64,000 nucleotides of DNA from Polytrichum commune (Eukaryota > Streptophyta > Polytrichopsida > Polytrichales > Polytrichaceae), in the NCBI GenBank assembly GCA_950295325.1, contig OX485803.1, forward strand, positions 24,306,001 to 24,370,000, in the 5' to 3' direction. This document shows, in pieces, positions 26,109 through 40,602 of the stretch. The notes beneath the pieces are model-generated. The model was given only the letters and a program-made list of their open reading frames with translations. It was not told the DNA's origin and did no database searches. Numbering within the stretch: position 1 is the stretch's first letter; each line of letters begins with the position of its first letter. The position numbers and the translations under genes were made by a program.

Positions 26109-29100
26109 ATGGCAAGTGAAGGGGGAGGCAGAAGGAACAGAGGTGCGGCTCCTGAGGTCTCAGCACGAGCCTCAGCTCTAGAAGTGCTGAAGAATCTTAA
26201 GGACAAAGGTGGCCGCCGAGTGGACAGTTACCAGTTCAAGGAAGAAGAGAAGATATATGATTCTCTTTCGGAGGCGGACTACAATCTTTTGGTGGCAAAG
26301 AGAAGGGAGGAAGTAAAGAATTTTGTCGTAGAAGATGATGGCCTAGGTTACGCCGACATAGGGGAAGAGGAAGACTGGAATGAGGATAAATATGTCGATG
26401 AGAGCGATGAAGAAGATGGAACTGGGAAGAAGAAGAAGAAGAAGAATGCAGATGGTAAAAAGACCGTCCTCTCCGGACAGAATAGAGTATGAATGATCAT
26501 TATATGCAGCATATGGAAAATTTGATGATTAAGACAAATATCCATCTTAAGCAGAGCATGTATGATGCCACGCAAGCATGTCGAGCGATCATTTTTCGAT
26601 GGAGGTCGATGTGGTACTGTGCAAGAAATATTTATTTTTTCCCTTGATTACGAGCTGCATTTGAACACCAACTGGAACTGATGTACTAGGGGAATTGATG
26701 TGGAAATTGATGGGCGCATGACTCGCAATGCATAGATGAGGAGGCCATTCAATTCCTTAACCTTTCAACCCTCTTCAGTGCTGTCCAACATTGTGGTTGA
26801 GTCTTCCTGGTTTTTGGGAGAATATCATAAAATCTTAGCATGCAACTTCATAAAATCCAGTCTTCCTGACGGGAAGCTTATTAGCATATATATCTATATA
26901 TCTGGTGTCGGGATTGTCATTGCGGTGCAATTTGTACCGGAATGCGCTCTGGATGGGTAAATGATCAGTACAACGTTTGTCTCACTTTTTGAATGTAGAC
27001 AATTTGCACATGTTAACCAGATGGATGCTTATGAATCATGGCAGAGATCAAGAAGGATGTGCCGAACAGGAAAGCCGCTGCGTTGTCAGCTGCTGCATCA
27101 CTCATTGGAAAACAACGATTGGCAAACATGTTCACATCTGCCTCCGGAATGTCTTCACTTAACGCACGCAAAAGGGATGACAAAGGAATAAACACAGACT
27201 CCATTTTGGACGGCGTTCTAGCAGACATTTTACCTGATGATGCGGATCGTGAGCGAGAGAAACGCAGAAGGCGTGCAAGTATGTGTTGTTTGTTCCTCTG
27301 AAATGTACTCAGTGTTGTAATCAGTCTTGCTACATGTTATTGGGCTATTATTGTGCTCCTTTCTGTTGACAAGTAATAATCGTGGAACGGTGATGGCAGA
27401 CATCCGCACAATCCCAGTGAAGCAGGAACTGGTATTCCCTCCACCACCAGAGAGGTTGGTTCTGAATACACTGGAGAGATGCACACAGGTATGCTCGTTG
27501 AACTTGAAAATTGGGTACCTCAAAACAAGGCTGTCTTTAGCTGCTGGTGCGGTTTGAACTAATTTGACTTATTGTTAAATGTACAGGACTCCCTCAGCCA
27601 TTCTCTCCCAGCCATGGATATGCCAGAGACAGACTCTTTTGCATGCTCACCTGCGTTGGATGTTGATTGCAATGATGATTTCTCAAGGGATGATCATCGT
27701 AATGGGAGTAATGGCATTTCAATGACCAAGAAGAATATAGAGATTGAAGGTGAAACTGAGAAAATAAGGAATGCTGTCATAGAAGAGAAGCCTATGGTTG
27801 AGAAGCCAGAGAAGGAGCAGATGCCGTTGGTTCTTAATGCAAAGATTACCAAGGTTGAGGACCATGGAAAAGGTGCAACAGCTGCGTGGCATGCAATCAG
27901 CAAGAGCACAACCGGCAACAAAACTGCAACAGACACAAGGAAAGAGGAGGTCCTGAAAGACAACGTTGTCTTGGATGGCAATAGTTTACCCGTGAATGCT
28001 GAAGGTCGACTTAATTTCTACTTGATTGATGCCCATGAAGAACCATATGGAGCTAATCCTGGAACTCTATACCTGTTTGGGAAGGTTTGTGCATGGACCC
28101 TTCTAAGTTTAATTGTGTCTTGCCATACGTCAGTGTTTGTGAATTCTGATTAGCAGACCCCTGTTTGGTATCTATGTTTTGTACTTGGTCAGAATGCAAA
28201 TTTGATTCTGTGCTTCACATTTTCCAAAAGTTTCAGCAGCTTGTTGTGTCAACACTACTGTAGGTCCATGGGATCTTATCATATTCAGAATCATCTTGTA
28301 TTTTGAAAGTGGTTTTTTTTGTGTAGGTTTCTATGGGCGGAAAATATGAGAGTTGCTGTGTGGTAGTACGTAATATGCAACGGTGTGTCTTTGCTGTACC
28401 GGCCCCATCTGTGTTTCCTCCCAATGACCTTGCAGAGTTTGAGCGACTTGCATCTGCCGACAAGGCAGCATTTAACGTCAAGCTGCAGGTAGCAGCATTT
28501 TTGTAAACCATTAGATAGAAACTGGTTTCAAAAATAAGTTATGCTCGGCTTTTTCATAATGATTTGTAGTTATGCTCAATTCTATGTACATTTGCTTGAA
28601 TGGTTCTATAAAGATGAGAGCAATCTCTTTCATTGCAAAGTGATGCTTGGCCAGATATTCTACATCTCCATTTGATTGGTAGTCTGAATTACATTCTGGT
28701 TGTCATACTTTTATCATTATGATGCTCTTATTGTCATCAACTCTGTATGTAGCCCGTTGCTCATCAAGAGCTGACTTTGCATTTAAACTCTTTGAAGGAA
28801 AAAATGTTTTTAGACTCATGCATGTTATGTACTTCGGCAGCAGCAGGCAATTTAGTACTCAGCTCACCTGTCTTGGTTCTGATTGTGGCAGGAGCTGGCA
28901 ACAGGATTGAAGCAGGAGTTGGTACAAAAACTCCTGGATTTGGATGTGGTGAAATTCAGCATGTATCCAGTCAAGGTACATACACTATGTTCCAGAAGTG
29001 CTATTAAAAAAATCTGACCTCTTTTTTGGTTCAATTGCTTAGACTAGAAAGCAGTTTTTCTGGTAATTCCTTTAAGCACTGATTGTGCTACATCTTCATT

Positions 29101-32100
29101 TGTCACATGTACCATAATAAGGATGCTTTAGACATCATTGTATCCATCAGTGCCTTCTTGGAGCATGCAGTTCAACGTGGTGCATGCTTGATTGTATATT
29201 TCACTGTGGCAGCGGTCATATGCCTTCGAGAGCCTGGAGGTGTCGACAGGAGAGAGCTACTTCATGAAGCTCAATTACCCTTTCAAGGTGTCAACCTTCT
29301 TGCATTATGCATCCTGAACTCTTCACCTAATAAAGAATGGATTGGTTCCTTCAAATTGAGTGGTGCCCACACCTTGTCTAGAACTTGAAGAGTTTCTATT
29401 TTGAATTTGTTCCTCAGTGATGGGAATGTGTGTTTTTGATCCTCCATGTTACCTGTCTACACTCATGGTATTGCATGAGGATAGTGATGCATGCTCTCTG
29501 TTTTTTAAAGAATATTTCAACATGACAATATGATTATATGCAGGATCCTCCTCTACCAACCGATTCTAAGGGACAAAAATTTGTGAAGCTCTTTGGAACC
29601 CATACCAGGTAATATATGATACTCTTAGCAGAACCTTGTGATTTACATTTAGTTACATATGATTTTTACTCATCCAGAGACCTTTTGGCCACAGTCACCT
29701 GTACTTGTTTGAACTCTCTTGATGTATTGTATTTGTTCTTATCCTCACCTCTTCCTGTGACACAATGAAGACTGTATAGCTCTCCTTTTCCCTGCTTGGT
29801 ATCTAAGCACTGTTATCTCATGTTACATTTGGTTTCTTTCACAATCATTACGTGTTTTGATTGGCTGTCAGTGCACTGGAGCTACTTCTGATCAAGAAGA
29901 AAATTAAGGGACCTTGCTGGCTGTCCATTGCTAATCCTTTGCGGGTATCAAACTCCTCACAGGTATGATTGATATGTGTAGAGCCTGGAAAATTGATGGC
30001 TTTTAGCCTGAAGGATATTACCAACACCATGGCCATTACATGTCTTCATTAACATTCTTCAGCAATACTAAGGGTGCGTGATTTTGTCTTACAGTTCAAA
30101 CAATCGGAGAACATGCAATTACTGTATATTAGAGCTCATAGCTTGTTGTTTACTTATTGGTTGAAGGAACTGTTCTGGGGTTTGCAAATCCATGAATGCC
30201 TGGTCATCAATTGAAGACTTCTTGACATTCCTGATTAATATTTGTGCTTCCAGATAAGCTGGTGCAAGATGGAAGTCAATGTAGAGGATCCCAAGGATTT
30301 AATAGTGGCTCCCCCTGGAAAAGCACCAATGGACACACCACCAATGATTGTGGCTTCCCTTAATCTGAAAACTGTCATCAACCACAAACACAACGTGAAT
30401 GAGATTGCATCTGCATCTGTTGTATACTGCAAGCAAGTCCAGGTATGTGCTCTTCAGCTCAACAGAAGGATAAATTGCATCATCTGATGTGCCCATTGAG
30501 GTTAGGCCTGTGATTGTGTGATGTTGCAGACCTACAGTGGTAATTTCATAGTCAATAGGCAACCAAATCTCTGTTGACACTGTGAATTGTATGTTGGTGT
30601 TTGCAGGTGGACACGCCCATGCCACTAGCTGAGTGGAATAACCGGAACATGCTTAATCACTTTAGTATCGTTCGCAAGTTGGATGGGGGAGTTTTCCCTA
30701 TGGGTTTCACATCTGAAGTTCCAAAGATTAACTCCAATGCGGGTTCCAACATCCTGAGCGCTGAGGGCAGGTTAGCTTATTCCTTCCGTGAATTTAATAA
30801 AGATACTAGGCCTGTATTGCAAGTAAGGAACTGTTCATGTCAGCAGATGCTTCTCCTAGTTTGGAGGTTGTTAAGTCACATGCTTCTAGTGAGCGTTGAC
30901 TAGCTGCTTTTTAGTGGAACAACCACCATATCTATAAAACATCTAGTAATCATAAAGTCCTCAGTTGATCAGTAGATATATGTAGCATCAGCTCTGATGT
31001 ATTCTTCTCTCAAGAATAAAGCAGAGAGTAGAAGGGACAAGGCTTGATCTACTGGGATGACAAACCTTCATATAACATGTTGACAGTTGCTAATGTTCAC
31101 TGGGTTTTGATATGTTTCAGTGAGAGAGCTCTACTTAGTCTGCTGATGACCAAGTTGCACCAGCTGGATGCCGATGTATTGGTGGGCCATAATATCTCTG
31201 GTTTTGACCTTGACATACTTCTGCATCGGCTCCAGGTTCTCAACTTTCCATTTGATTGTCTACAGTAGGAGAATGCTTATCTGGCAAGTTGAGTTTCTCT
31301 CCTCAAGCTGAAAGGGAAATTCTTAACATTGGGTTGATGGTGTTGTCCTGCCAGGCATGCAAAGTGCCAAACAACATGTGGTCAAAAATAGGGAGACTGA
31401 AGCGTTCACAAATGCCTCGGCTTTCTGGAGGAGGCACAGCCTTTGGTTCTGGTGCAAGTCCAGGGGCTTTGACGTGCATTGCTGGTCGTCTTCTCTGTGA
31501 TACTTACTTGTCATCACGTGAACTCCTCAGAGAGGTGAAACTTGAACCAACATCGGCCTGTGATTTTTGAACTACAGCAGTGGTTCTATGAGATTGACTG
31601 GTTCATAAATTCTCTTCTAGTTGGATATAGGGATCCTTTGACTAAGTAGCCTGAGTATCTTCTACAGACTTGTTATCAGGTCATGACAACATGCTTTCAA
31701 GAATTTGTGGCCTAACTCAACTATATACTATATTGCACACACAGGTGAGTTATTCTCTGACTCAATTATCCAAGAACCAACTTGGAAGAGACAGGAAGGA
31801 GTTGGTCCCCTCACAGATTCCTGGAATGTATGGGAGCTCTGCTTCTCTGCTGGAGCTGGTTAGTTCTTCTTTCACTGTTTTCAATGTGATAGTCAAGTGC
31901 TAGTGTGTTATGACAGTGCATATATGAAATCCAGTCTTTTGTATTTGTCATTGTCTAGATGAAGAAATTTTACAATATTGCTCTGACTCAATGCAGATTG
32001 AGTCAGGGGAGACGGATGCTTGGCTGTCTTTGGGTCTGATGTTCCACCTCAGTGTGTTGCCACTGACTCGGCAGCTCACCAACATTAGTGGAAACTTATG

Positions 32101-35100
32101 GAGCAAGACTCTACAGGTACTACTGATCTGAAATTGTACTCTTTCAAATAGTGAAGGTCCACAAGTGATATGTTAAATTGCGACTAAACATATGTGAACA
32201 TTTCTACGAGCTATTGATTGCATGATTGCTAGAGTGACATCCTCGGGACAATAATGTTGCAGGGAGCTAGGGCACAGAGGGTGGAATACCTCCTTCTACA
32301 TGAGTTTCATGCTCGGAAATTCATACTGCCTGACAAGCTGTCTCTAAAGGAAAAAGAGAAAGAGGCTGGTAAGAGGAAAGCACCTGTTCAACCAGGTACT
32401 GGTGATTTAGGTGGTGAAGATGGTGAAGATTTTGAATCTGCTCCTGCTCCTGGCAAAAAGGGAAAGAAGGGCCCTGCATATTTGGGAGGGCTAGTTCTGG
32501 AACCCAAGAAGGGTTTATATGACAAATATATTCTCCTCCTTGATTTCAACAGCTTGTATCCGTCTATCATTCAGGTTAACTTCAATCTACCAAGGCATAA
32601 TTGAGGTCTTTGTCCAATCGTTTACCAAGTAAAATATACAAAATAGCACTTCTCAGATTTCACTTTACATCCTCATAAGAGTAGCATTTGCTTTACAAAT
32701 GATTGCACTCTTTGTGTGGTTTTCCTTCCTCTGGTTAAGGGATTTCAAGTAACAAGTGTGACGGTTTGCTATTCAGGAGTACAATGTATGCTTTACAACT
32801 GTTGAAAGACCTTTGAATGGCTCAATACCCTCCATACCTTCCAGTGATGTCCCTGGTGTCTTACCACAAGTAAGTGACTTTATGAAAGTAAATTTCCTTC
32901 CTAGCATTTATTGAGCTGATTGCCAGAATATTTTGCAGTAAAATTGTGAAATCTTGCTGCTGGAGCTAAAGGAAGAGTGCAATGTGAGCAGGTGCTGAAG
33001 GGGCTTGTGGATCGAAGGAAACTTGTTAAAACTTGGTTGAAGAAGACCACAGACATACTGAAGTACCAGCAGTTTGACATACAACAACAAGCTTTGAAAC
33101 TCACTGCCAACAGGTATTCTTATTCATATAGAATAGTGTGAAACTGACTGCATATCACATTAGATCTCAAAAAGTATTCTTCACTTTTTTGTTGTCCTCA
33201 ACAATTTGCTCCCATACTTCGACATTTGAGTTCTACCCGGTGTCTTGTTCATGAAGGCTTGTCTGTAGGATTTATATTATCAATGTAAGCACTTGCTCAC
33301 TTAGTGTTATGATGTCTAGAATTGATTTATGATTTTGTATTCTAACAAGGTGGTTATGGCAGTATGTATGGATGCCTTGGTTTTACAAATTCTCGATTTT
33401 ATGCCAAGCCTATTGCAGAGCTTATCACTGCACAGGTAAGTTTTTATTTTCTCAAAAATAGCAGGTCGTTTATTCAAGTCTTGAATGCCATACTCAATCT
33501 TCTGAGACCATGAAATTTGAGAGTACACATTATATCTATGGCTGTGGTTTTCAACTCCGTGTGCCTTTTTTTTGTAAATATGCAGGGGCGTGACATCTTA
33601 CAGAGCACAGTGGATTTAGTGCAGGACCAATTGAATTTAGAGGTCTGTTATATTCTTTGATTATCTCAATGTTTGACCTTTTGAAACAAGAGTGTTGCAT
33701 GTTCACCCCAATTCTGATTCAAACCTCTGTTATGATTCTGTCTGATACGCTAGTTCTCAAGAGTCTTGACATGGTGAGGCTGCCAGTCACTTTAGGGTCA
33801 TAGTCATACTCTGGAAATAGTGGGAAGTACTTTGTTGCCTTTTGTTCACCCAAGGATGTTGTGAGTCACTTGAAGTTTATCTTGCTCGCAGGTTATCTAT
33901 GGAGACACGGATTCGATTATGATCCATACTGGACTGGAGGATTTAATGGCAGCAAAAGCTATTGCTGTAAAAGTTATCAAAGAGGTGAACAAGAAGTATA
34001 AGCTCTTGGAGATTGACATGGATGGAGTCTATAAGCGGATGCTGTTGCTCAAAAAGAAGAAATATGCTGCTGTCAAAGTGCAAACAAATATTGATGGCAG
34101 TGTCACTGAGGTTCGTATACTCATTTTCAATCTCAAAATTTGAATCAGGTTGTTGGCATCAAAGTGCAGATCTCATTTAAAGTACATGAATTTTCTGCTT
34201 CTCAGGTTATAGAACAGAAGGGTCTTGATATTGTGCGACGTGATTGGAGTTCCCTATCAAAAGATATTGGCAACTACTGTCTCGAGCAAATTCTCTCTGG
34301 CGGGTAAGGCAACTGTTTTTCAAAGTTTCTTGCACCATTAATATGAGTTGGAAACATTATCTGTATGACAAGACCAAGTGAACTCCCTTACATACGTGCT
34401 TTGAAATCCATTCTCAACTGCTCACTGGATCTTTCACAGCTGAACATCTCCACTAATCTTGTTCTGTGAGTTGATATTGCTTAGTCTTTGGTGTGCTTGC
34501 AAGTTCACATTTCTATGTTGTCTTTCAGGTCACGGGATGAAGTGGTAGAGGCCATACACTCTCAGTTACGGAAGGTAAGTCACCTCCTGATTATACAATC
34601 TCTAGTGTATAAAGAGGTAATTTGTGTTGAGAAGGTTGTTTTCTGCCATAATCTCAGATTCTCTTCCATGTTGAAGCTCACTTTTTTTCGTGGTCTGTAG
34701 TTACAAGAAGAGATGCGGAATGGGCAAATAGAACTTGACAAGTATGTGATCACCAAGTCCCTTACAAAACAGCCTGAAGACTATCCAGATGCAAAGAATC
34801 AACCCCATGTCCAGGTCTCTCTCGCTCCATTCTTCATGTCATTTGCAGTAATCATTTTAGTGTTGAGCTTTCTCTTGTGTCCTTGTGTCATTTGTCTGAA
34901 ACCAAATTAGATGAAGACAAAGGTGTTATACTGGTTACATCTCAGGTACTTCCTGAGCAAACCGAGTGAATATCTTACCTTTGTTATTCAGCAATCTTAC
35001 TCTGGAAGGTTGGTCCTCTAAAATCTGTTATGACTATGTTTGTTGCAATCAGGTTGCTTTGAGGCGGAAGCAGAATGGGCATCGTGTCTCTGCCAGTGAT

Positions 35101-38100
35101 ACTGTGCCCTATATAATTTGCATTGAAAAGGTTATATACTTATTTTGTCTTTTGCTCATTAGTTGAAAAAATTCTAGTATGTTCTACATTTGGCCTGCAT
35201 TGTCCTCCTTCAGGAACCATGAACATTCAATTGTTCAAATTCCTGCAAGACATCTGATTATGGACTGACATGCTTTCCTTGATCCAAGAGTACAGGAAAC
35301 CTGAATTGTTATTCATATATGCATGGCAATGCTGGTACACAAACTATCAATGACGTGCATGAGAACTTTCCCTGCAGGGTTCTGAGTTACCTCAGGTTGG
35401 AATAGCAGAGAGAGCCAGGCATCCAGATGAGCTTAAGGAAGATGCTGGCAACTGGCTGGTTGATGTTGAGTACTATATCTCTCAGCAGGTTAGAATTGTT
35501 GTCTGGCATAGAAGCGCTGAAGTAATTCAGACATTTGCCTCTTTTGAAATGCCAGTTATTTCTGAAGGGCAGAACTCAGAGCCATCCTAGTGGACTTGGT
35601 AGAATCATCTACTAAATCATTCCTAATTTTGCAGATACACCCTGTGGTATCAAGACTTTGTGCACCAATTGAAGGCACTGATTCTGGCCATCTTGCAGAC
35701 TGTCTTGGGTTGGATGCTAACAAGGTGCATGTCAAACCTTTGATACCTCTGTTAACCTTTGATAATAATAATTTATTTATTATTTTTAAAATCTGTATTG
35801 ATGAAGATCTGTCTGTAAATCTGATACATAGATGCCTCAAATTTTTTGCTGAGAGGATTAACTCGATAGTTGTGCTCCAGTTTCTCCGACGTGAAACATC
35901 AAGCACTATTGACAGAGACTCTGCTCGACTTACCTCGGCATCCATGCTCGATGATGATGACCGGTACATGCCTAATGCTCTTTCATTGATAAGAGTTTGT
36001 TTGCATATCCTACTTATGTTCTTTTTCTTTGAGGTGATCAGCAAAAGTTTCTTTAGGTTGAAATCTCTATTCTGTTCTCTTAGGGTTCCTCTGTGCATTT
36101 GCTGGATGGCAGGTACAAAAACTGCGAGCCATTGGAATTGGTATGTGCCCAATGCTACAAGAGGTATGCATTTGCAGGAGTTATTGACATTCTAGCATCT
36201 CTAGCTACCCCGAGCAATGGCTCAAGCACAAGTTCAGGAAGTCCTGATCCTCTCATGTGCCCTGACTGCAATCGATCTGGAGGGTTGAATCAGATTTCTC
36301 CAGCCATGCTTGCAAATCAGGTTGTCCTCTTTTGAGACTACTCCTACCATCACAAATCTCCAAAGGGTAGTGTATTATGTAATCATTATGTTACAATAAT
36401 ACCTAGTGGTTTATGTTGTACTTATTGTATGGTCTATGTATTACTCTTACGTAAATAATTTGTAATAGCATAATGTGGCATAATTAGAAGATAATAAGGT
36501 ACCATACAATTAAAATCCATAAATTAGGGATTTCTGATGTTTTTTCAACATTTCAATGTTTCTAAATGATAATTTTGCCACTGGAAGTTTGTGATGAATC
36601 CTGTGTTCTATATGCCGTTACTTTTGGTCATCTTCTGTGAGCAAGTTTACTGTCACGTGTGTAGAGTTTCCTAATAAAAGTGTTGAGCAGTCATGTCACC
36701 TTGATCCTGCTCTGAGAGTTTCAACAAATTCAGGAAAATCATGGTGACTCATAGCACTGTCTTAAGTGATAGTATATCTGGAAACGAAGCACTGATTTTG
36801 TTTGTTTGTTGATGCAGGTCAAGATGCGGGCTGATGAACATATCAAACGCTATTACGAATGTTGGTTGATGGTAAGTGCAGCGTTCAATGAGTTTTTACA
36901 AAACTTCTTTCGCGTCCTGTATCTAGTTCCACCTTCCTTTTACACGCACCCATTAACATCCACTTCTAAATGCAGTGTGACGATGAGATGTGTGGCCATA
37001 TCACTCGAAACATCACTTTGCAACGTGTTGGAGATGCTGAAAAAGGAACTGTTTGCCCTCTCTATCCACGCTGTAGCGGACGACTTCATCGTCAGGTTTA
37101 CACACATCCCGTTATTTATTTGTGGTTATACCTTGCCCATGCTATGTGCAAAGAACTGTTTTTTTTGTTGGTGATTGAATTTTTATCTAAGTCAGCTCGA
37201 ACGCTTTGGGTGCAGTACACTGAGGCGCAGCTTTACAAACAGCTCACACACTTTTACCGGTTGCTAGATGCTTCGCGCCTCCTTGAGAAGGTACTTTGAG
37301 CACCTGCTTCTTATTGACCCTCATAAGTTATTTTGTACCCAAAATATGTGGGCCTTGAGTCTTGTTCACTAAAGTCATTTAGTGTAGGGAGCTCCATACA
37401 TATTTAGAAGATAAATAGCAGCAACCAATGAGAGCAAGGAGCAATGATGGGTATGGCAGCTAGGGATAATTGCAATTGGAATAGGGACCTGTTAGGTTAT
37501 GTGCACGCTCCTTGAACAATCATGACCACTGAATCAGAATTGGAGGAAGGAATAGACTATCAAGGCTGTCAATGTAGTGTTTCCTATGCAATTGCACTAA
37601 ATATGATATTTAGTGTCATATGGTATTTAACGCGAATATGGTAACTTGTCAGATGGCACTTCTTATGAATAAGTGAACAAATATAATCATGGATGATGGA
37701 TGAGTCAATCCAATGGTCAGAACCCTACCTTATCTTGTCAGCAACTTGCAATGAAATATTGTCACGGATAATTGATTTTTGGATGAAAAATTACTTGATA
37801 GGTGACAATAATTGCAACACTGTAACTTTATAATCCCCCCCCCCAAAAAAAAAAGAATTTTTTTTAACAAGGAATGACAAATATCATTGGGTTAACATTT
37901 AGTGTTGGTGACACTATACCGTGGTTTACAATGAGTATTGAGCAAGAAAATTAGAATTGGCGACACTAAATGACATATTTAGTATAGTAATTGCAAGTCT
38001 TTTCTCTCTATTGATTATCTCTTCACTTCTTGCATTGCCTCTGCTTATTCTCAGAAGCAGTGTCAATCTTGGAACTTACTGGAGCTTATTTGATCACAAT

Positions 38101-38485
38101 ATATTTGAGGGTAATGGAAGACCCAAGGAATGCAGAGAGAGAGAGAGAGAGAGAGTGGAAGGGGCGGGCAGAGGGAGGATAGATTTGACTTGAATCTGTT
38201 AGATTAAATGTACTCATGTTTTGGATGATTTGGTGCCTCTAGAGTATATTTCCTTACAGTACTGTATATATAGGGGTCCACTATTGAGAAAAGTGAAATT
38301 GTAGATGATTTCAGAAAGGCTAACATAAGAGGGGGTCACAGGTGGTGGACGTTGTAGAAAGAGCAGCTCTCGCACAGAAGCTGGCCACCTTGCAATTGGA
38401 ATTGGCTGTGCAAACTATCAACAAAGTCCGAAGCAAGTGTGCTTACAGATTTGTGCAGCTGCACAATCTGTGCATTACGGTTTGA
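26109..38485 (+). CDS. POLA1: DNA polymerase alpha catalytic subunit, complete, 33 coding exons
   Basis: Family B replicative polymerase that extends primase RNA primers. Exons: 26109-26454, 27045-27278, 27400-27488, 27587-28084, 28327-28488, 28892-28975, 29213-29287, 29544-29608, 29872-29962, 30254-30442, 30607-30770, 31121-31235, 31355-31534, 31745-31858, 31997-32116, 32263-32574, 32777-32869, 32992-33113, 33363-33435, 33586-33642, 33892-34110, 34206-34303, 34529-34574, 34701-34814, 35053-35130, 35378-35488, 35635-35724, 35881-35963, 36113-36320, 36818-36871, 36976-37095, 37216-37290, 38342-38485. They join in frame to 1540 aa. The N-terminal pol-alpha domain has YDSLSEADY and DDGLGYAD. Polymerase motifs are [10 protein letters not shown] (Asp936), [13 protein letters not shown] (about 1013-1025) and YGDTDSI (Asp1066, Asp1068). 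The C-terminal zinc modules contain Cys1352/1355/1390/1393 and Cys1429/1434/1455/1461. The family's exonuclease-like fold is normally inactive. The exon 1 donor (g|gtaaaa at 26455) was chosen by phase and is the least certain border. The last intron (37291-38341) hosts a MITE. Confidence 0.96.
37595..37988 (-). mobile_element. MITE family D, copy in last POLA1 intron
   Basis: About 394 bp with imperfect terminal inverted repeats: cactaaatatgatatttagt at the left end and the complementary pattern atgacatatttagtatagt at the right. It is flanked by aattg on both sides (37590-37594, 37989-37993), a possible target-site duplication. Internal blocks (agtgtcaccaacact, tttgtcattccttgt, tttttcatccaaa) recur in three other places in this window. 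It carries a C10/A10 run and has no coding capacity. Confidence 0.7.
38134..38155. repeat. (GA)n microsatellite in last POLA1 intron
   Basis: Uninterrupted GA dinucleotide run of about 11 units, downstream of the intronic MITE and upstream of the final POLA1 exon. Confidence 0.9.
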
Positions 38486-39844
38486 ACCAATGGACTGGTG
38501 CTCAATCTTTTCCAGTTATTAGGTTTTGTCCGATGCTTGCATCGTCTATACTCTTCCAGTTGGTTTGTACTCCAGTTGTCTAGATTCTTTGTTGTATTTT
38601 GGAGCCCTGAGGCTCCTCATACATTGCCCTATGAAGATCTGGCAAGCAATTTTACTAAATAGATATCAAATACAAATTAGAGAAACTTGTACATCTAGAC
38701 TGCTGGAACCCTTCATCCTATCTAGTAGAATGTCTTTGTTGATATTTGTTTTGGGCAAACGTCGTGCGGGTGCTGCAACTTGTATTGTTGTAGCAAACTT
38801 GGGCAGCTTTTGACATGGAATTTCAGAAAAGTCTGAGTTTCATTTGTCTGACTCTCAATTATGGGCACTTCCAACCCTGGATTATCAGATGTATTTTGAA
38901 GATCTGAAGCTGCAACATTGTTCTGAGGATCTTGTGCAGCAATTCTGTTGTATAGCAATCAAATTATAGGTATTTGTGCATCTGGATTGCTGGAATTTTG
39001 CATCCTATCCAGTAAGAGCGCTTTCCTTGGTATTCATTTCAGCAAACGTCTGATAATTTCCAGTTGTGAGTGTTGCAACTCAAACCTGGGTAGACTTCAC
39101 GGTGGGCTTCCAGAGATGCATTGTTCAAACTCTTGACACTTCCAATTCCACATACAGTTTTGACCATTGGATTGGATTGGGAATTGTCCCATACGGTTAG
39201 CAACTGTGAATCATGAAAAGCATCATTTACAAAGAATCGAAGTCCAGGTGTGAATGCTGGAAAAGGTTGGGAGTGAAGATTCTCAATCTCACATAGCCCT
39301 GTCATGTGTATTAACTATTGAATATATAGAAAGACTATTGAAGAGCAGCAGCATGCAAATTGCTTTTTTCTGACTCAGCTATGGCTACAAGTTGTAGATC
39401 CTTGCAACATATCCATGCAACACCTTTCCTGAGTCAGCAAACGTAGAATTGCCTAATTTGAGTTACTCACTACAGATGACAATGATACGAATCTTATTCT
39501 CTTGCTGGCAGTGATACTGGTCACTTAGCAAGGTAGGTGTGCTCAATTCGGATACTCTTCTCTCTGCACACACTTCTAGAATGCTAAGAAACACGTCATT
39601 AATGCGAGTTGATCATAGATATATTCAACTTGCATGCATCTGTACATAATGTCAAGCAACTGAAATGCACTCTTCTACTTGAAATCTACGTAAGAATCAG
39701 ATGCATCAAACATTAGTAAGTGTTAAGCATCCGACAGTTATATTCCGAGGGTCCACTGAAACAAACAGGGGGTGCTAAGTAAGGTTATGCACACACAGGA
39801 ATTGGAATGACAGGTATACAGGAAGATCCCTGATACTACAGATA
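38486..39844. other. POLA1 3' flank with a diverged tandem duplication
   Basis: No gene seen. Two blocks about 290 bp apart (about 38685-38830 and 38970-39140) share catct-g-tgctgga, catccta-c-agtag and gcaaacgtc, so part of the region is an old direct duplication. The beginning is probably the POLA1 3'UTR; no polyadenylation signal was fixed. Confidence 0.5.
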
Positions 39845-40097
39845 ATGTATCAAAAGTTTACCGATATTGTTTTTACAGGAGCAAAGGCTCAATTTACAAA
39901 ATTGAGTTCACAATATGAACCTCGGATTGTGGAACTCGTCACCATTCTTTACGATACCAAACTCTTGACCAGCTCCCTGATTCGTCCAACCGATACGAAC
40001 TGATCTCTATCGATTTTGTCCAATTCCTCTATCCAATTTCACAAAACTGATGCACAACGTATTTGCAACTCGTGATCCAAATCAAGATATCAGTATT

Positions 40098-40568
40098 TTA
40101 AGAGATCTCAATCTGGCGGACGTTTGGCTTTGGCTTCTCCATCTTCGGGATTGTGACCGTCAGCACTCCATCCTGCACCTGTGCTTTCACCTCATCCGGC
40201 TTTGTGTTCTCAGGCAGACGGAAGCGCCTCAAGAAGCTGCCCTGGGACCGCTCCACGCGATGCCACGTGTCGCCTTTCTGCACCTCCTCTTTCTTTCTCT
40301 CGCCACTGATCTCCAGCGTCCTCCCATCCACCACTTGCACTTTGACCTCCTCCTTCTTCAGCCCTGGAAGGTCCGCTTTGAAGACATGTGCCTCCGGGGT
40401 CTCACGCCAGTCGATCTGTGTGTTGGCCACGGCGTGAGTGTCCTTTGCGAACTGCCGAGATGGTGTACTCTCCAGCACGGAGAATCCTTCGAAAGGGTCC
40501 CACACTGTCCCGAATGGCAGGGGCTCGAAGAAATTGTTGCCACGTCCGCCGAAGAGTGAAAGGGCCAT
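40098..40568 (-). CDS. Class I cytosolic small heat-shock protein, copy A
   Basis: A 156-aa ATP-independent chaperone of about 17-18 kDa that forms oligomers and holds heat-denatured proteins. The family N-terminus ([16 protein letters not shown]) is followed by the alpha-crystallin domain from about residue 48 ([20 protein letters not shown]) to about 145. It carries the class I signatures [11 protein letters not shown] and [12 protein letters not shown], and the C-terminal I-x-I motif appears as RQIEIS. There is no transit or signal peptide and no C-terminal retention signal, so the product should be cytosolic. The coding frame is intact and intronless. It differs from copy B by one residue (Thr in LESTPSRQF, Ala in copy B). 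It is transcribed away from copy B, with a heat-shock-element promoter near 41.5 kb and a predicted 5'UTR intron. Confidence 0.96.
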   Translation of the reverse strand: MALSLFGGRGNNFFEPLPFGTVWDPFEGFSVLESTPSRQFAKDTHAVANTQIDWRETPEAHVFKADLPGLKKEEVKVQVVDGRTLEISGERKKEEVQKGDTWHRVERSQGSFLRRFRLPENTKPDEVKAQVQDGVLTVTIPKMEKPKPNVRQIEIS

Positions 40569-40602
40569 GTCTAACTCCGATTCTCAAGTTCAATCAAAAT
40601 GC

